From Selenomonadaceae bacterium (GTDB lineage: Bacteria; Bacillota; Negativicutes; Selenomonadales; Selenomonadaceae), in contig JAFPCE010000078.1 of the NCBI GenBank assembly GCA_017390245.1, positions 1 to 12,762 of the forward strand: DNA of 12,762 nucleotides, read 5' to 3'. A program made the position numbers and the translations under genes. Below are positions 1 through 7,188 of the stretch, piece by piece (the first letter of the stretch is position 1; every line of letters starts with the position of its first letter). The notes beneath the pieces were generated by a model. The model ran no database searches and was not told the DNA's origin. It worked only from the letters and a program-made list of their open reading frames with translations.

Positions 1-213
1 AGCAGGAATTACCTCACTTAAAATGTGACCTGCTACATCCTTATTTTCAGAACCTAAAGCCATAATGCTTTCAACATGGTTCTTAGGAATAACCAGAGCA
101 TGGAACGGTGCCTGTGGCTCTAAATCCTTAAAGGCTAAAACCTGATCATCCTCATAGACAACAGCAGAGGGAATTTCCTTCTTCGCAATCTTGCAAAAAA
201 TACAATCTGTCAT
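1..213 (-). CDS. HIT-family (histidine triad) nucleotide-binding protein, N-terminal part
   Basis: Partial gene: 71 codons from an ATG at 213, running off the left edge with no stop. The protein begins MTDCIFCKIA, with the C4-x2-C7 pair common at the start of Hint-like HIT proteins. It continues with the conserved core VYEDDQVLAFKDLEPQAPFHALVIPKNH at about residues 19-46, which forms the first part of the HIT fold. Hint proteins usually hydrolyse purine nucleoside phosphoramidates. The catalytic HxHxH motif lies beyond the window, so activity cannot be judged here. A GGAGGT ribosome-binding site lies about 8 bases before the ATG. The gene follows mtaB after 31 bp with no terminator visible, so it is probably the last gene seen of the prmA-rsmE-mtaB unit. 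The family call is firm; the substrate is unknown. Confidence 0.93.
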   Translation of the reverse strand, partial: MTDCIFCKIAKKEIPSAVVYEDDQVLAFKDLEPQAPFHALVIPKNHVESIMALGSENKDVAGHILSEVIPA

Positions 214-244
214 TTCTTACACCTCCCTCTTTACCTGATAAAAA

Positions 245-1558
245 TTAATGCAAATCAGTCGCAATTGTTATTGTACCATAAACGCCGTCTTTATACAAAC
301 GTTCCAGCTTGACCTCGTAAATTTTTCCTGTTTTTACCTTATCCTGAGTATAAACCCTGATGTAGGTATCTGTCAGGCCGTCTGTCTCTCCATCCTTTTC
401 AGTTTCAAAGAGGACCCTTTGTACCTGTCCCAGATAAGACTCACAGAATTTCTGGCCCATTTCCTTTGCCAGTGCCTGCAGACGGTGTACTCTTTCCTTT
501 TTAACGTCCTCTGGAATCTGGTCAGGCATGGAAGCTGCCGGTGTACCGCTGCGCTTGGAATATGGGAAGACATGCACTCTGGAAAAATCTAATTGACGGA
601 TATACTCAAGGCTTTCTGTAAACATTTCCTCTGTTTCACCTGGGAACCCCACAATAATGTCAGTGGAAACAGCTACACCAGGCACAGCTGTCCTGATGTC
701 CTGCAAAAGTCTGGCAAATTCTTCTCTGTTATAATGGCGGTTCATTTTCTTTAAAACGTAATCAGAGCCTGCCTGCAATGGCAAATGTACGTGATGGCTC
801 AAGCTGGGATGCTCCCTTAATAAATCTAAAAGCTCCTCAGAAAGCTCAATAGACTCCAGGGACCCCAGCCGCAGACGTACCAGACCTGGTAAATCCAGCA
901 CTTCCTTTACGGCATCAGCCAGCTTGATATCTCCTGGCAAATCCTTGCCATAAGCACCTAAATGAATACCTGTGAAGACGATTTCCTTAAAGCCATTGGC
1001 CAGAAGCTTTTCTGCCTCCCGGCGTACGCTGGCTAAGGGACGGGAACGCAGCGGACCTCTGGTAAAAGGAATAATGCAGTAGCTGCAGAAATTGGTGCAG
1101 CCTTCCTGAATCTTTAAAAAGGCTCTGGTTCTAGTCGGCATGTCCAGCAGAGGAATATCCTCAAATTCTTTTGCCTGCATAATATCTGTCAGGCCATCAA
1201 TAATGCGTCCATGCTGGGCAATGGCCTGCTCCACATATTCTACAATGCGCCTTCTATTGGCAGTGCCTAGTACCACCCGCACACCCTGGATAGCCTTTAT
1301 TTCATCTGGAGCAATCTGGGCATAGCAGCCTGTTACAGCAATAACTGCTTCTGGATTCTGACGCTGCACCCGGCGTATGAGCTGGCGGGATTTTTTATCT
1401 CCCAGGCTGGTGACGGAACAAGTATTAATCACATAGACATCTGCCACCTCTGTATGCTGCACTGTCTGATAGCCAGCCTGTTTAAACAAGCCCTCCATGA
1501 CCTCTGTTTCAAATTGATTCACCTTGCAGCCAAGGGTAATAAATGCTACTGTTGCCAC
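245..1558 (-). CDS. mtaB: tRNA (N6-threonylcarbamoyladenosine-37-C2)-methylthiotransferase MtaB
   Basis: A 437-residue radical-SAM methylthiotransferase that converts t6A to ms2t6A at position 37 of ANN-decoding tRNAs, using two [4Fe-4S] clusters. The N-terminal UPF0004 domain (about 1-120) supplies cluster-binding C11 (in LGCKVNQFE), C47 (in INTCSVT) and C78 (in TGCYAQ). The radical-SAM domain carries C154-x3-C158-x2-C161 (EGCTNFCSYC). A C-terminal TRAM-like segment starts near residue 370 and would contact tRNA. LGCKVNQFE and the absence of MiaB or RimO signatures favour MtaB over its paralogues. The start is GTG at 1558, because an AGGAGG site lies 11 bases upstream, inside the last codons of rsmE, and homologues begin at this point. 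The gap to rsmE is only 4 bp, so the two are probably translationally coupled. Length is normal for the family. Confidence 0.95.
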   Translation of the reverse strand: MATVAFITLGCKVNQFETEVMEGLFKQAGYQTVQHTEVADVYVINTCSVTSLGDKKSRQLIRRVQRQNPEAVIAVTGCYAQIAPDEIKAIQGVRVVLGTANRRRIVEYVEQAIAQHGRIIDGLTDIMQAKEFEDIPLLDMPTRTRAFLKIQEGCTNFCSYCIIPFTRGPLRSRPLASVRREAEKLLANGFKEIVFTGIHLGAYGKDLPGDIKLADAVKEVLDLPGLVRLRLGSLESIELSEELLDLLREHPSLSHHVHLPLQAGSDYVLKKMNRHYNREEFARLLQDIRTAVPGVAVSTDIIVGFPGETEEMFTESLEYIRQLDFSRVHVFPYSKRSGTPAASMPDQIPEDVKKERVHRLQALAKEMGQKFCESYLGQVQRVLFETEKDGETDGLTDTYIRVYTQDKVKTGKIYEVKLERLYKDGVYGTITIATDLH

Positions 1559-1562
1559 CTGT

Positions 1563-2309
1563 CTAACGTCCTCCTAAATCTCCAATTTCATACTGTACTA
1601 TAGTCATGGCTGCTATAGCCGCCGTTTCCGCCCGTAATATTCTGGTCCCCAGGCTTACAGAAGCTATGCCTAAGCTTCTGGCCAGCTCCGCTTCCTCCAG
1701 GGAAAAGCCCCCTTCTGGACCAATAACTATAGCAAAGCGCTTTTTGTCTGTATTGGCCTTTAGAAACTCTTTAATGCCCTGCTGCTCTTCATTTTCATAA
1801 CACATACATAACGCTAAAGCAGCATCACCGGCATTATTCTCCAGCCACTGTTTCAGTGTCTGTACCGGCTGTACCTCCGGCAGCTGGCTGCGGCCACACT
1901 GCTTGCCTGCTTCATTGGCAATTTTCTGCCATTTATCCTGCTTAGCTTTAGCCTTTTTACTGTCATATTTTACTACACAGTTGGCACTGATAACTGGCAC
2001 AATGCTGTTAATGCCCAGCTCTGTTGCCTTCTGGGTAATGAGCTCCAGCTTGTCCCCCTTAGGCAGGCACTGCACTAAAGTGATTTCCACAGGAGACTCT
2101 GTTCTTTCCTCCAGCTCCTGCAGCAGCTTCAGCTCTACAGTATTTTCTGTAAAGCCTGTTATCTCACATTCAGCCACCTTGCCCATATCATCAGCTACAA
2201 CAATATGGTCACCGGCTTTGGCACGCATAACACGCCCCAGATGATGGGCATCACTGCCTGTAATAATTATATGCTCCTGTAATACATCCTTAATGAATAT
2301 TCTCCGCAT
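1563..2309 (-). CDS. rsmE: 16S rRNA (uracil(1498)-N3)-methyltransferase RsmE
   Basis: A 248-residue SPOUT-class methyltransferase that adds a methyl group from S-adenosylmethionine to N3 of U1498 in helix 44 of 16S rRNA. The N-terminal PUA-like domain includes HHLGRVMR (22-29). The C-terminal trefoil-knot domain shows KGDKLELITQKATELGI (84-100), QCGRSQLPEV (137-146), the SAM-binding loop IGPEGG (196-201) and LGTRILRAETA (220-230), all diagnostic of RsmE. Length is typical. The ATG start lies 5 bp after the prmA stop, with a GAGGT site inside the prmA 3' end, so it is likely coupled to prmA. In B. subtilis the counterpart (yqeU) occupies the same place at the end of the hrcA operon. No anomaly seen. 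Confidence 0.96.
   Translation of the reverse strand: MRRIFIKDVLQEHIIITGSDAHHLGRVMRAKAGDHIVVADDMGKVAECEITGFTENTVELKLLQELEERTESPVEITLVQCLPKGDKLELITQKATELGINSIVPVISANCVVKYDSKKAKAKQDKWQKIANEAGKQCGRSQLPEVQPVQTLKQWLENNAGDAALALCMCYENEEQQGIKEFLKANTDKKRFAIVIGPEGGFSLEEAELARSLGIASVSLGTRILRAETAAIAAMTIVQYEIGDLGGR
1570..1575 (-). promoter_or_regulatory. Ribosome-binding site of mtaB inside the rsmE 3' end
   Basis: AGGAGG on the minus strand is embedded in the final Leu-Gly-Gly-Arg codons of rsmE. It sits 11 bases before the GTG at 1558. This fixes the non-ATG start of mtaB and means ribosomes finishing rsmE pass over the mtaB initiation site. Confidence 0.8.
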
Positions 2310-2314
2310 ATAAA

Positions 2315-3256
2315 TTAAACCTCAGAAGCCCGCTTAAAGGTAATGCAGGCCCAGCCCTTATTTTCCATGCGTTTTACTACTGCAAAACCATTTTTCCTGC
2401 CAGCATTTATAACATCGTCAATGCGGTCCTCAATAATGCCGCTGGTTAATAAAGTACCATCCTTTTCCAGATGCTCATCCAGCTGCTTAAAGAGGCGGAT
2501 AATAATATCGGCAATGATGTTGGCAATAACCAGATTAGCCTTGCCATGGACATTCTGCATCAAATCGCTCTGGCCTACAGATACGATATTCTCCACATGA
2601 TTCTGCTCCAGATTTTCTTCTACGATCTTTAAAACAGAATCATCATAATCTACAGCCTGGATATTTTTTGCCCCCAGCTTTGCAGCAATAATGGACAAAA
2701 TACCAGAACCAGTGCCAATATCAAATACCTCCATGCCTGGCTTTACCAGCTTTTCCAGTTCCTTAATGCACATGGAGGTGGTGGCATGAGTACCTGTGCC
2801 AAAGGCAGCACCTGGATCAAGCTCAATTACTACCTCATCGTCTTTTGCCTCATACTGTTCCCAGGTTGGCTTAATGACAACTCTGTCCCCAGGCTTTTCA
2901 GTATGGAAGTACTGCTTCCAGGTATCAGACCAGTCTTCATCCTGCAATTCACTGGTAGTGACAATATTAGGAGCAACATTAAGGCCACGTGCCTCCAAAG
3001 CCTTTATTTCCTGCTTAAAGGTCTGCAGCCTGCCCTCCAGCTCGCCATTAACAGGCAGATATGCCTTTTCCACTACCACCTCAGTTTCAGTGGCAATAGG
3101 AATATCTGTGTAATCCCATTTGCCAGAGGTAATATAATCATTTACCAGCTCAGGATCCTCAATCACCACGCCAGAAGCACCTAAATCACGGAAAACCTCT
3201 GCAATAATCTCAGCCGCCTCATGGCTGGTCTGTATGCTTACTTCACACCATTTCAT
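2315..3256 (-). CDS. prmA: Ribosomal protein L11 methyltransferase PrmA
   Basis: A 313-residue Rossmann-fold methyltransferase that methylates amino groups of ribosomal protein L11 with S-adenosylmethionine. The N-terminal substrate-recognition part spans about 1-130. The family-specific motif DPGAAFGTGTHATT is at 147-160. The SAM-binding motif I FDIGTGSG is at 178-184, and the catalytic-side motif NLVIANIIAD is at 241-250. Length is normal for Bacillota PrmA. The ATG start is supported by an AAAGGAG site at 3266-3272, 9 bases upstream. It is separated from dnaJ by 150 bp that contain the dnaJ terminator and a candidate promoter. It may therefore be transcribed independently of heat-shock control while remaining next to that operon. 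Confidence 0.96.
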   Translation of the reverse strand: MKWCEVSIQTSHEAAEIIAEVFRDLGASGVVIEDPELVNDYITSGKWDYTDIPIATETEVVVEKAYLPVNGELEGRLQTFKQEIKALEARGLNVAPNIVTTSELQDEDWSDTWKQYFHTEKPGDRVVIKPTWEQYEAKDDEVVIELDPGAAFGTGTHATTSMCIKELEKLVKPGMEVFDIGTGSGILSIIAAKLGAKNIQAVDYDDSVLKIVEENLEQNHVENIVSVGQSDLMQNVHGKANLVIANIIADIIIRLFKQLDEHLEKDGTLLTSGIIEDRIDDVINAGRKNGFAVVKRMENKGWACITFKRASEV

Positions 3257-3327
3257 TTATTCAAGCTCCTTTCCAGAAGTACATTTAATTTAATAAATTT
3301 CATTTAACAAAATTATTATGACTCTTT

Positions 3328-3357
3328 ACTATACTACACATCTGCCTGTTCTGACAA
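3328..3357 (-). promoter_or_regulatory. Candidate sigma-A promoter for prmA-rsmE-mtaB-HIT
   Basis: On the minus strand a -35-like TTGTCA (3352-3357) is followed after 18 bases by a -10-like TATAGT (3328-3333). It lies upstream of prmA in an A/T-rich leader of about 65 bases and overlaps the T-rich tail of the dnaJ terminator. The match is by eye to the consensus (4 of 6 at -35, 5 of 6 at -10). Position makes it credible, but it is not proven. Confidence 0.5.
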
Positions 3358-3397
3358 TAAAAAAGAAGCTGTTTCCAGCATAACTTCTGAAACAGCC
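3357..3397 (-). terminator. Rho-independent terminator downstream of dnaJ
   Basis: On the minus strand GCTGTTTC (3396-3389) pairs perfectly with GAAACAGC (3375-3368) around a 13-base loop. A TTCTTTTTT tail follows. It begins about 10 bases after the dnaJ stop, the classic position for terminating the hrcA-grpE-dnaK-dnaJ transcript before prmA. Confidence 0.8.
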
Positions 3398-3406
3398 CCA
3401 AAATTC

Positions 3407-4543
3407 TTATTTAAATAATTTTTTCATTTTGCTGAGGAAGGAATCCTGCTCTGGATTTACCTTAGTGCCGCTAAGCTCGGCAAATTCCTCCAGCAGCTTC
3501 TTCTGCTTATCAGACAGCTTCTGTGGAGTCAGGACCTTGATGCGTACATGCTGGTCACCGTTGCCTTCATAGCGCAGCATTGGTATGCCTTTGCCCTTCA
3601 GGCGCATAACAGTACCAGACTGAGTGCCTGCACCTATCTTCATCTCTACCTTGCCATGAATGGTAGGAACCTCAATGGTATCACCTAAAGCTGCCTGTAC
3701 AAAGGTAATTGGCACCTCGCAGATAACATCAAAGCCGTCTCTGGTAAAGAAATCATGGCGCTTAATATAGATATATACGTAAAGATCGCCATAGCCGCCG
3801 CCACGCTTGCCAGCCTGGCCACCGCCGCTGACGCGGATACGCTGTCCCTCATCAATACCTGCAGGAATCTTAACCTTAATCTTCTTGCTTACCTTCTTCT
3901 GTCCCTTACCGCCACAGGCCTTGCATGGTGTCTTAACAATCTTGCCTGTACCACTGCAGCGGTCACAGGTAGTAGCATTAACCATACGGCCAAATGGAGT
4001 ATTAACATAGGACTGAACCTGGCCAGTGCCATGACACTGAGGGCACTCTTCTGGAGAAGTTCCCTTAGCAGCGCCTGTACCATTACACTCAGTGCAATTC
4101 TCAGTACGAGGAATAGTCAGTTCCTTTTCTACGCCAAAAGCAGCCTCTTCAAAGGTCAGCTCCACATCAATGCGCAAATCAGCACCTTTTTCAGGACCTG
4201 GACGGCGGGAACGGCCGCCCCCACCGAAGAAGGTATCAAAGATGTCACCAAAACCGCCGAAGCCGCCGCTAAATCCACCGAAACCGCCTGCACCGGCACC
4301 ACCTGCACCATTGCTAAAGGCATCATGGCCAAACTGGTCATACTGAGCCTTTTTCTGTGGGTCCTTTAATACATCATAGGCCTCATTGATTTCCTTCATG
4401 TGGGCTTCTGCGTCTTCTTTATTGTCATGATTGCGGTCTGGATGGTATTTAATAGCCATCTTGCGGTATGCTTTTTTGATTTCATCCGCAGAGGCATCCT
4501 TGCTTACACCCAGGACCTCATAATAATCCCGCTTCTCGCTCAT
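3407..4543 (-). CDS. dnaJ: Chaperone DnaJ (Hsp40)
   Basis: A 378-residue type I J-protein that delivers unfolded clients to DnaK and stimulates its ATPase. The J domain (about 5-70) has HPD at 34-36. A Gly/Phe-rich linker spans about 79-110. Four CxxCxGxG zinc-binding repeats follow: C150/C153, C167/C170, C193/C196 and C207/C210, all cysteines intact. Two C-terminal beta-sandwich client domains and a dimerisation tail end near residue 378. Length is standard. The ATG start has an AGGTGA site upstream. dnaJ follows dnaK after 71 bp that contain a terminator-like hairpin, which may lower DnaJ relative to DnaK. Plus-strand frames across the Gly-rich part are shadows. Confidence 0.98.
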   Translation of the reverse strand: MSEKRDYYEVLGVSKDASADEIKKAYRKMAIKYHPDRNHDNKEDAEAHMKEINEAYDVLKDPQKKAQYDQFGHDAFSNGAGGAGAGGFGGFSGGFGGFGDIFDTFFGGGGRSRRPGPEKGADLRIDVELTFEEAAFGVEKELTIPRTENCTECNGTGAAKGTSPEECPQCHGTGQVQSYVNTPFGRMVNATTCDRCSGTGKIVKTPCKACGGKGQKKVSKKIKVKIPAGIDEGQRIRVSGGGQAGKRGGGYGDLYVYIYIKRHDFFTRDGFDVICEVPITFVQAALGDTIEVPTIHGKVEMKIGAGTQSGTVMRLKGKGIPMLRYEGNGDQHVRIKVLTPQKLSDKQKKLLEEFAELSGTKVNPEQDSFLSKMKKLFK

Positions 4544-4560
4544 TCATCTCACCTTTATCT

Positions 4561-4593
4561 TAAATAAAGGCTGCCACCACCAGGCAGCAGCCT
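4561..4593 (-). terminator. Terminator-like hairpin between dnaK and dnaJ (possible attenuator)
   Basis: Minus-strand arms GCTGCTGC (4591-4584) and GTGGCAGC (4577-4570) form an 8-bp stem with two adjacent G-U wobbles. G-C and A-U pairs extend it to 10 bp (4593-4584 with 4577-4568). The loop is 6 bases, and a TTTATTT tail follows. The dnaJ ribosome-binding site comes shortly after. The U-run is interrupted by an A, so termination would be partial at best; an mRNA-processing or stability role is equally possible. The same 8-nt arms recur after lepA. Confidence 0.55.
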
Positions 4594-4614
4594 CAATTTA
4601 CTATTTACAACCAA

Positions 4615-6459
4615 TTATTTTACATCAGTGAACTCAGCGTCAACCACATCGTCATCCTTCTTGTCAGAAGCTGCCTGCTGTGGGCCAGCACCCTGTGCCT
4701 GAGCCTGCTGAGCTGCCTGTGCCTGCTGGTATGCAGCGGCACTAATCTCATGTAATGGAGCCTGGAGCTCTTCAGTTGCAGCCTTGATTGCATCGGTATC
4801 AGTGCCCTTGAGAGCTTCCTTTACCTTTTCAATAGCAGCCTTAGCCTTCTCAACCTGAGCCTTATCAGCCTTGTCACCCATTTCCTTAATGAGCTTCTCA
4901 GCCTGGTAAACCATGGAATCAGCGTTATTTCTAATCTCAACGCCTTCCTTCTGCTTCTTGTCCTCAGCTGCGTGAGCCTCTGCTTCCTTAACCATGCGGT
5001 CAATGTCATCCTTGCTCATGCCGCTGTCAGACTGGATGGTGATATTCTGGGACTTGCCAGTACCAAGATCCTTAGCAGATACATGTACGATACCATTAGA
5101 GTCAATATCGAAGGTAACTTCAATCTGAGGTACTCCGCGAGGAGCAGGTGGGATATCGGTGAGGCTGAAGCGGCCTAAGGTCTTGTTGCCTGCAGCCATT
5201 TCACGCTCGCCCTGTAATACATGGATATCAACTGCTGGCTGGTTATCAGCTGCAGTGGAGAATACCTGGCTCTTGGAAGTAGGAATGGTAGTGTTACGCT
5301 CAATCATCTTAGTGCAAACACCGCCCATGGTCTCAATACCAAGGGAAAGCGGAGTTACATCCAGCAGAACTACGTCCTTCATGTTGGTCTCATCACCGGA
5401 AAGAACGCCGCCCTGAATAGCTGCACCAACAGATACGCACTCATCTGGGTTAATGCCGCGATGTGGCTCCTTGCCTAAGTACTTGCGAACTGCTTCCTGT
5501 ACAGCTGGGATACGGGAAGAACCACCAACCATTAATACCTTGCTGATATCTGCACCAGTTACGCCAGCATCAGCCATAGCCTGACGGGTAGGAACCATGG
5601 TACGCTCAACTAAGTCAGCAGTCAGTTCCTCAAACTTAGCACGGGTCAAAGTCAAATCAAGATGCTTAGGGCCGGATGCATCAGCAGTAATGAATGGCAG
5701 GTTAATGTTAGTGGAAACCATGTTGGAAAGCTCAATCTTAGCCTTCTCTGCAGCCTCGATAACACGCTGTGCACTCATCTTATCAGCAGAAAGGTCAATG
5801 CCATTTTCCTTCTTGAATTCCTCTACCATCCAGTTCATAACAGCATGGTCAAAGTCATCGCCGCCTAAGTGAGTATCACCATTGGTAGCACGTACCTCGA
5901 ATACGCCATCCTCAATATCCATGATGGAGACATCGAAAGTGCCGCCGCCCAGGTCAAATACTAATACAGTCTGGGTCTCATCCTTATCAATACCATAAGC
6001 CAATGCAGCAGCAGTTGGCTCGTTGATAATACGGAGAACCTCAAGGCCTGCAATCTGGCCGGCATCCTTGGTAGCCTGGCGCTGGCTGTCGTTGAAGTAT
6101 GCTGGAACAGTAATAACTGCCTTATCAACAGTCTCACCTAAGTATGCCTCAGCATCAGCCTTCAGCTTCTGCAGAATCATGGCAGAAATTTCCTGCGGAG
6201 TGTACTGCTTGTCATCAATGGAAACAGTATACTTTTCACCCATGTGGCGCTTAATAGAAGAAATGGTACGCTCTGGGTTAGATACAGCCTGGCGCTTTGC
6301 CAGATTACCTACCAGACGTTCACCAGTTTTTGTAAAACCTACAACGGAAGGGGTAATTCTGCTACCCTCTGGATTTGTGATAACTGTAGGCTCGCCACCC
6401 TCCATAACGGAAACTACGGAGTTAGTAGTACCTAAGTCAATACCAATAACCTTTGACAT
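4615..6459 (-). CDS. dnaK: Chaperone DnaK (Hsp70)
   Basis: A 614-residue ATP-dependent cytoplasmic Hsp70. The nucleotide-binding domain shows phosphate-1 DLGTTNS (8-14), VPAYFND (118-124), INEPTAAALAYG (145-156), phosphate-2 DLGGGTFDVSI (169-179) and the adenosine motif VGGSSRIP (311-318). The interdomain linker DVVLLDVTPLSLGIE is at 362-376. The substrate-binding domain and helical lid follow. The tail after about residue 575 is Gln/Ala-rich and ends in DDDVVDAEF, close to the conserved EEVD-like bacterial end. The region near KRHMGEKYTVS (70-80) lacks the roughly two-dozen-residue insertion of proteobacterial DnaK, a Bacillota-type trait. The start is supported by AAGGAGG at 6469-6475, 9 bases upstream. 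It lies 69 bp after grpE with no CIRCE of its own, so it depends on the hrcA promoter. Confidence 0.99.
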   Translation of the reverse strand: MSKVIGIDLGTTNSVVSVMEGGEPTVITNPEGSRITPSVVGFTKTGERLVGNLAKRQAVSNPERTISSIKRHMGEKYTVSIDDKQYTPQEISAMILQKLKADAEAYLGETVDKAVITVPAYFNDSQRQATKDAGQIAGLEVLRIINEPTAAALAYGIDKDETQTVLVFDLGGGTFDVSIMDIEDGVFEVRATNGDTHLGGDDFDHAVMNWMVEEFKKENGIDLSADKMSAQRVIEAAEKAKIELSNMVSTNINLPFITADASGPKHLDLTLTRAKFEELTADLVERTMVPTRQAMADAGVTGADISKVLMVGGSSRIPAVQEAVRKYLGKEPHRGINPDECVSVGAAIQGGVLSGDETNMKDVVLLDVTPLSLGIETMGGVCTKMIERNTTIPTSKSQVFSTAADNQPAVDIHVLQGEREMAAGNKTLGRFSLTDIPPAPRGVPQIEVTFDIDSNGIVHVSAKDLGTGKSQNITIQSDSGMSKDDIDRMVKEAEAHAAEDKKQKEGVEIRNNADSMVYQAEKLIKEMGDKADKAQVEKAKAAIEKVKEALKGTDTDAIKAATEELQAPLHEISAAAYQQAQAAQQAQAQGAGPQQAASDKKDDDVVDAEFTDVK

Positions 6460-6528
6460 AATTTATTGCCTCCTTAATACAAGAACAAAATCAAAATTTA
6501 ATAATTTATATCAGGCATTGCCTGGTGG

Positions 6529-7140
6529 CTAGTTTGCAACCACCTGGACCATGCTTGGCCTAATCACTTTACCCTTTACCATATAGCCCTTCTGGAGCTC
6601 TGCAGCAATGGTGTCATCCTCTAAATCTGGATTCTGGACACGCATAACTGCCTGATGGAAGTTTGGATCAAACTTGGCATCTGTCACATCGATAACTTCC
6701 ATTCCCTTATTTTTGAGAATCTCAGTCAGCTGGTTGTATATCATTTCCACTCCCTGCTGGAATTTCTCAGCATCAGTAGCTTCAGCTGCCATGGCTCTGT
6801 CAAAATTATCTACCAGTGGCAAAAGCTCCGTAATGAAGCCCTGGATAACCATATTGGAAAGCTCTTCCTTTTCCTGGCGGGTGCGGCGGCGGAAATTTTC
6901 AAAATCTGCCTGCAGGCGCTTCATGCGTTCTGCATTTTCAGCTAATTTTGCATTTAGCGCTTCAATTTCAGCTTCAGGGCTCTTTTCTTCTGCCTCCTGA
7001 ACCTCGCCTTCCTCTACAGCTTCTGTTGCAGCCTCAGCTGGCTCTCCGGCAGCTTCCTGTGCCTGCTCTTCAGCATTTTCTGCAGCAGCCTCTTGCTCTG
7101 CATCCTTTGCCACATCTATATCCTCATTTTCTAAAGGCAT
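6529..7140 (-). CDS. grpE: Nucleotide exchange factor GrpE
   Basis: Homodimeric cofactor that releases ADP from DnaK. From the preferred ATG at 7140 the protein has 203 residues. The first ~58 residues are Glu/Ala-rich and probably disordered. A long coiled-coil helix (about 55-100) includes LQADFENFRRRTRQEKEEL, the GrpE core signature. The C-terminal beta domain (about 145-203) contains FDPNFHQAVMRV and the ending GYMVKGKVIRPSMVQVV, typical of GrpE. A longer frame exists from a GTG at 7152. Its only ribosome-binding sequence would abut that GTG with no spacing, whereas AGAGGTGA (7149-7156) sits 8 bases before the ATG, so I use the ATG. It is preceded by hrcA (48 bp) and followed by dnaK, the usual order. 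Confidence 0.96.
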   Translation of the reverse strand: MPLENEDIDVAKDAEQEAAAENAEEQAQEAAGEPAEAATEAVEEGEVQEAEEKSPEAEIEALNAKLAENAERMKRLQADFENFRRRTRQEKEELSNMVIQGFITELLPLVDNFDRAMAAEATDAEKFQQGVEMIYNQLTEILKNKGMEVIDVTDAKFDPNFHQAVMRVQNPDLEDDTIAAELQKGYMVKGKVIRPSMVQVVAN

Positions 7141-7148
7141 TGCCTTTG

Positions 7149-7156
7149 TCACCTCT
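7149..7156 (-). promoter_or_regulatory. Ribosome-binding site deciding the grpE start
   Basis: AGAGGTGA on the minus strand, 8 bases upstream of the ATG at 7140. The alternative GTG start at 7152 lies inside this site, which argues against it. Confidence 0.7.
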
Positions 7157-7188
7157 TTTGTTAAATTTTATCTATTAAATGACCTGCG

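Noticed and set aside
3755..4369. 204-codon plus-strand frame opposite dnaJ
   Set aside because: Shadow of the Gly- and Cys-rich dnaJ sequence, low complexity (Ala/Thr/Ser-rich), with no recognisable domain.
6512..6524. Palindrome CAGGCATTGCCTG just after grpE
   Set aside because: Short stem with no U-tract, so it is not a terminator, and it matches no known operator. Possibly chance.
6460..6528. Separate promoter or CIRCE for dnaK
   Set aside because: The 69-bp spacer is A/T-rich, but I found no paired -35/-10 at acceptable spacing and no CIRCE arms.
6023..6532. 169-codon plus-strand frame opposite the dnaK 5' end
   Set aside because: Antisense shadow of dnaK with no recognisable domain.
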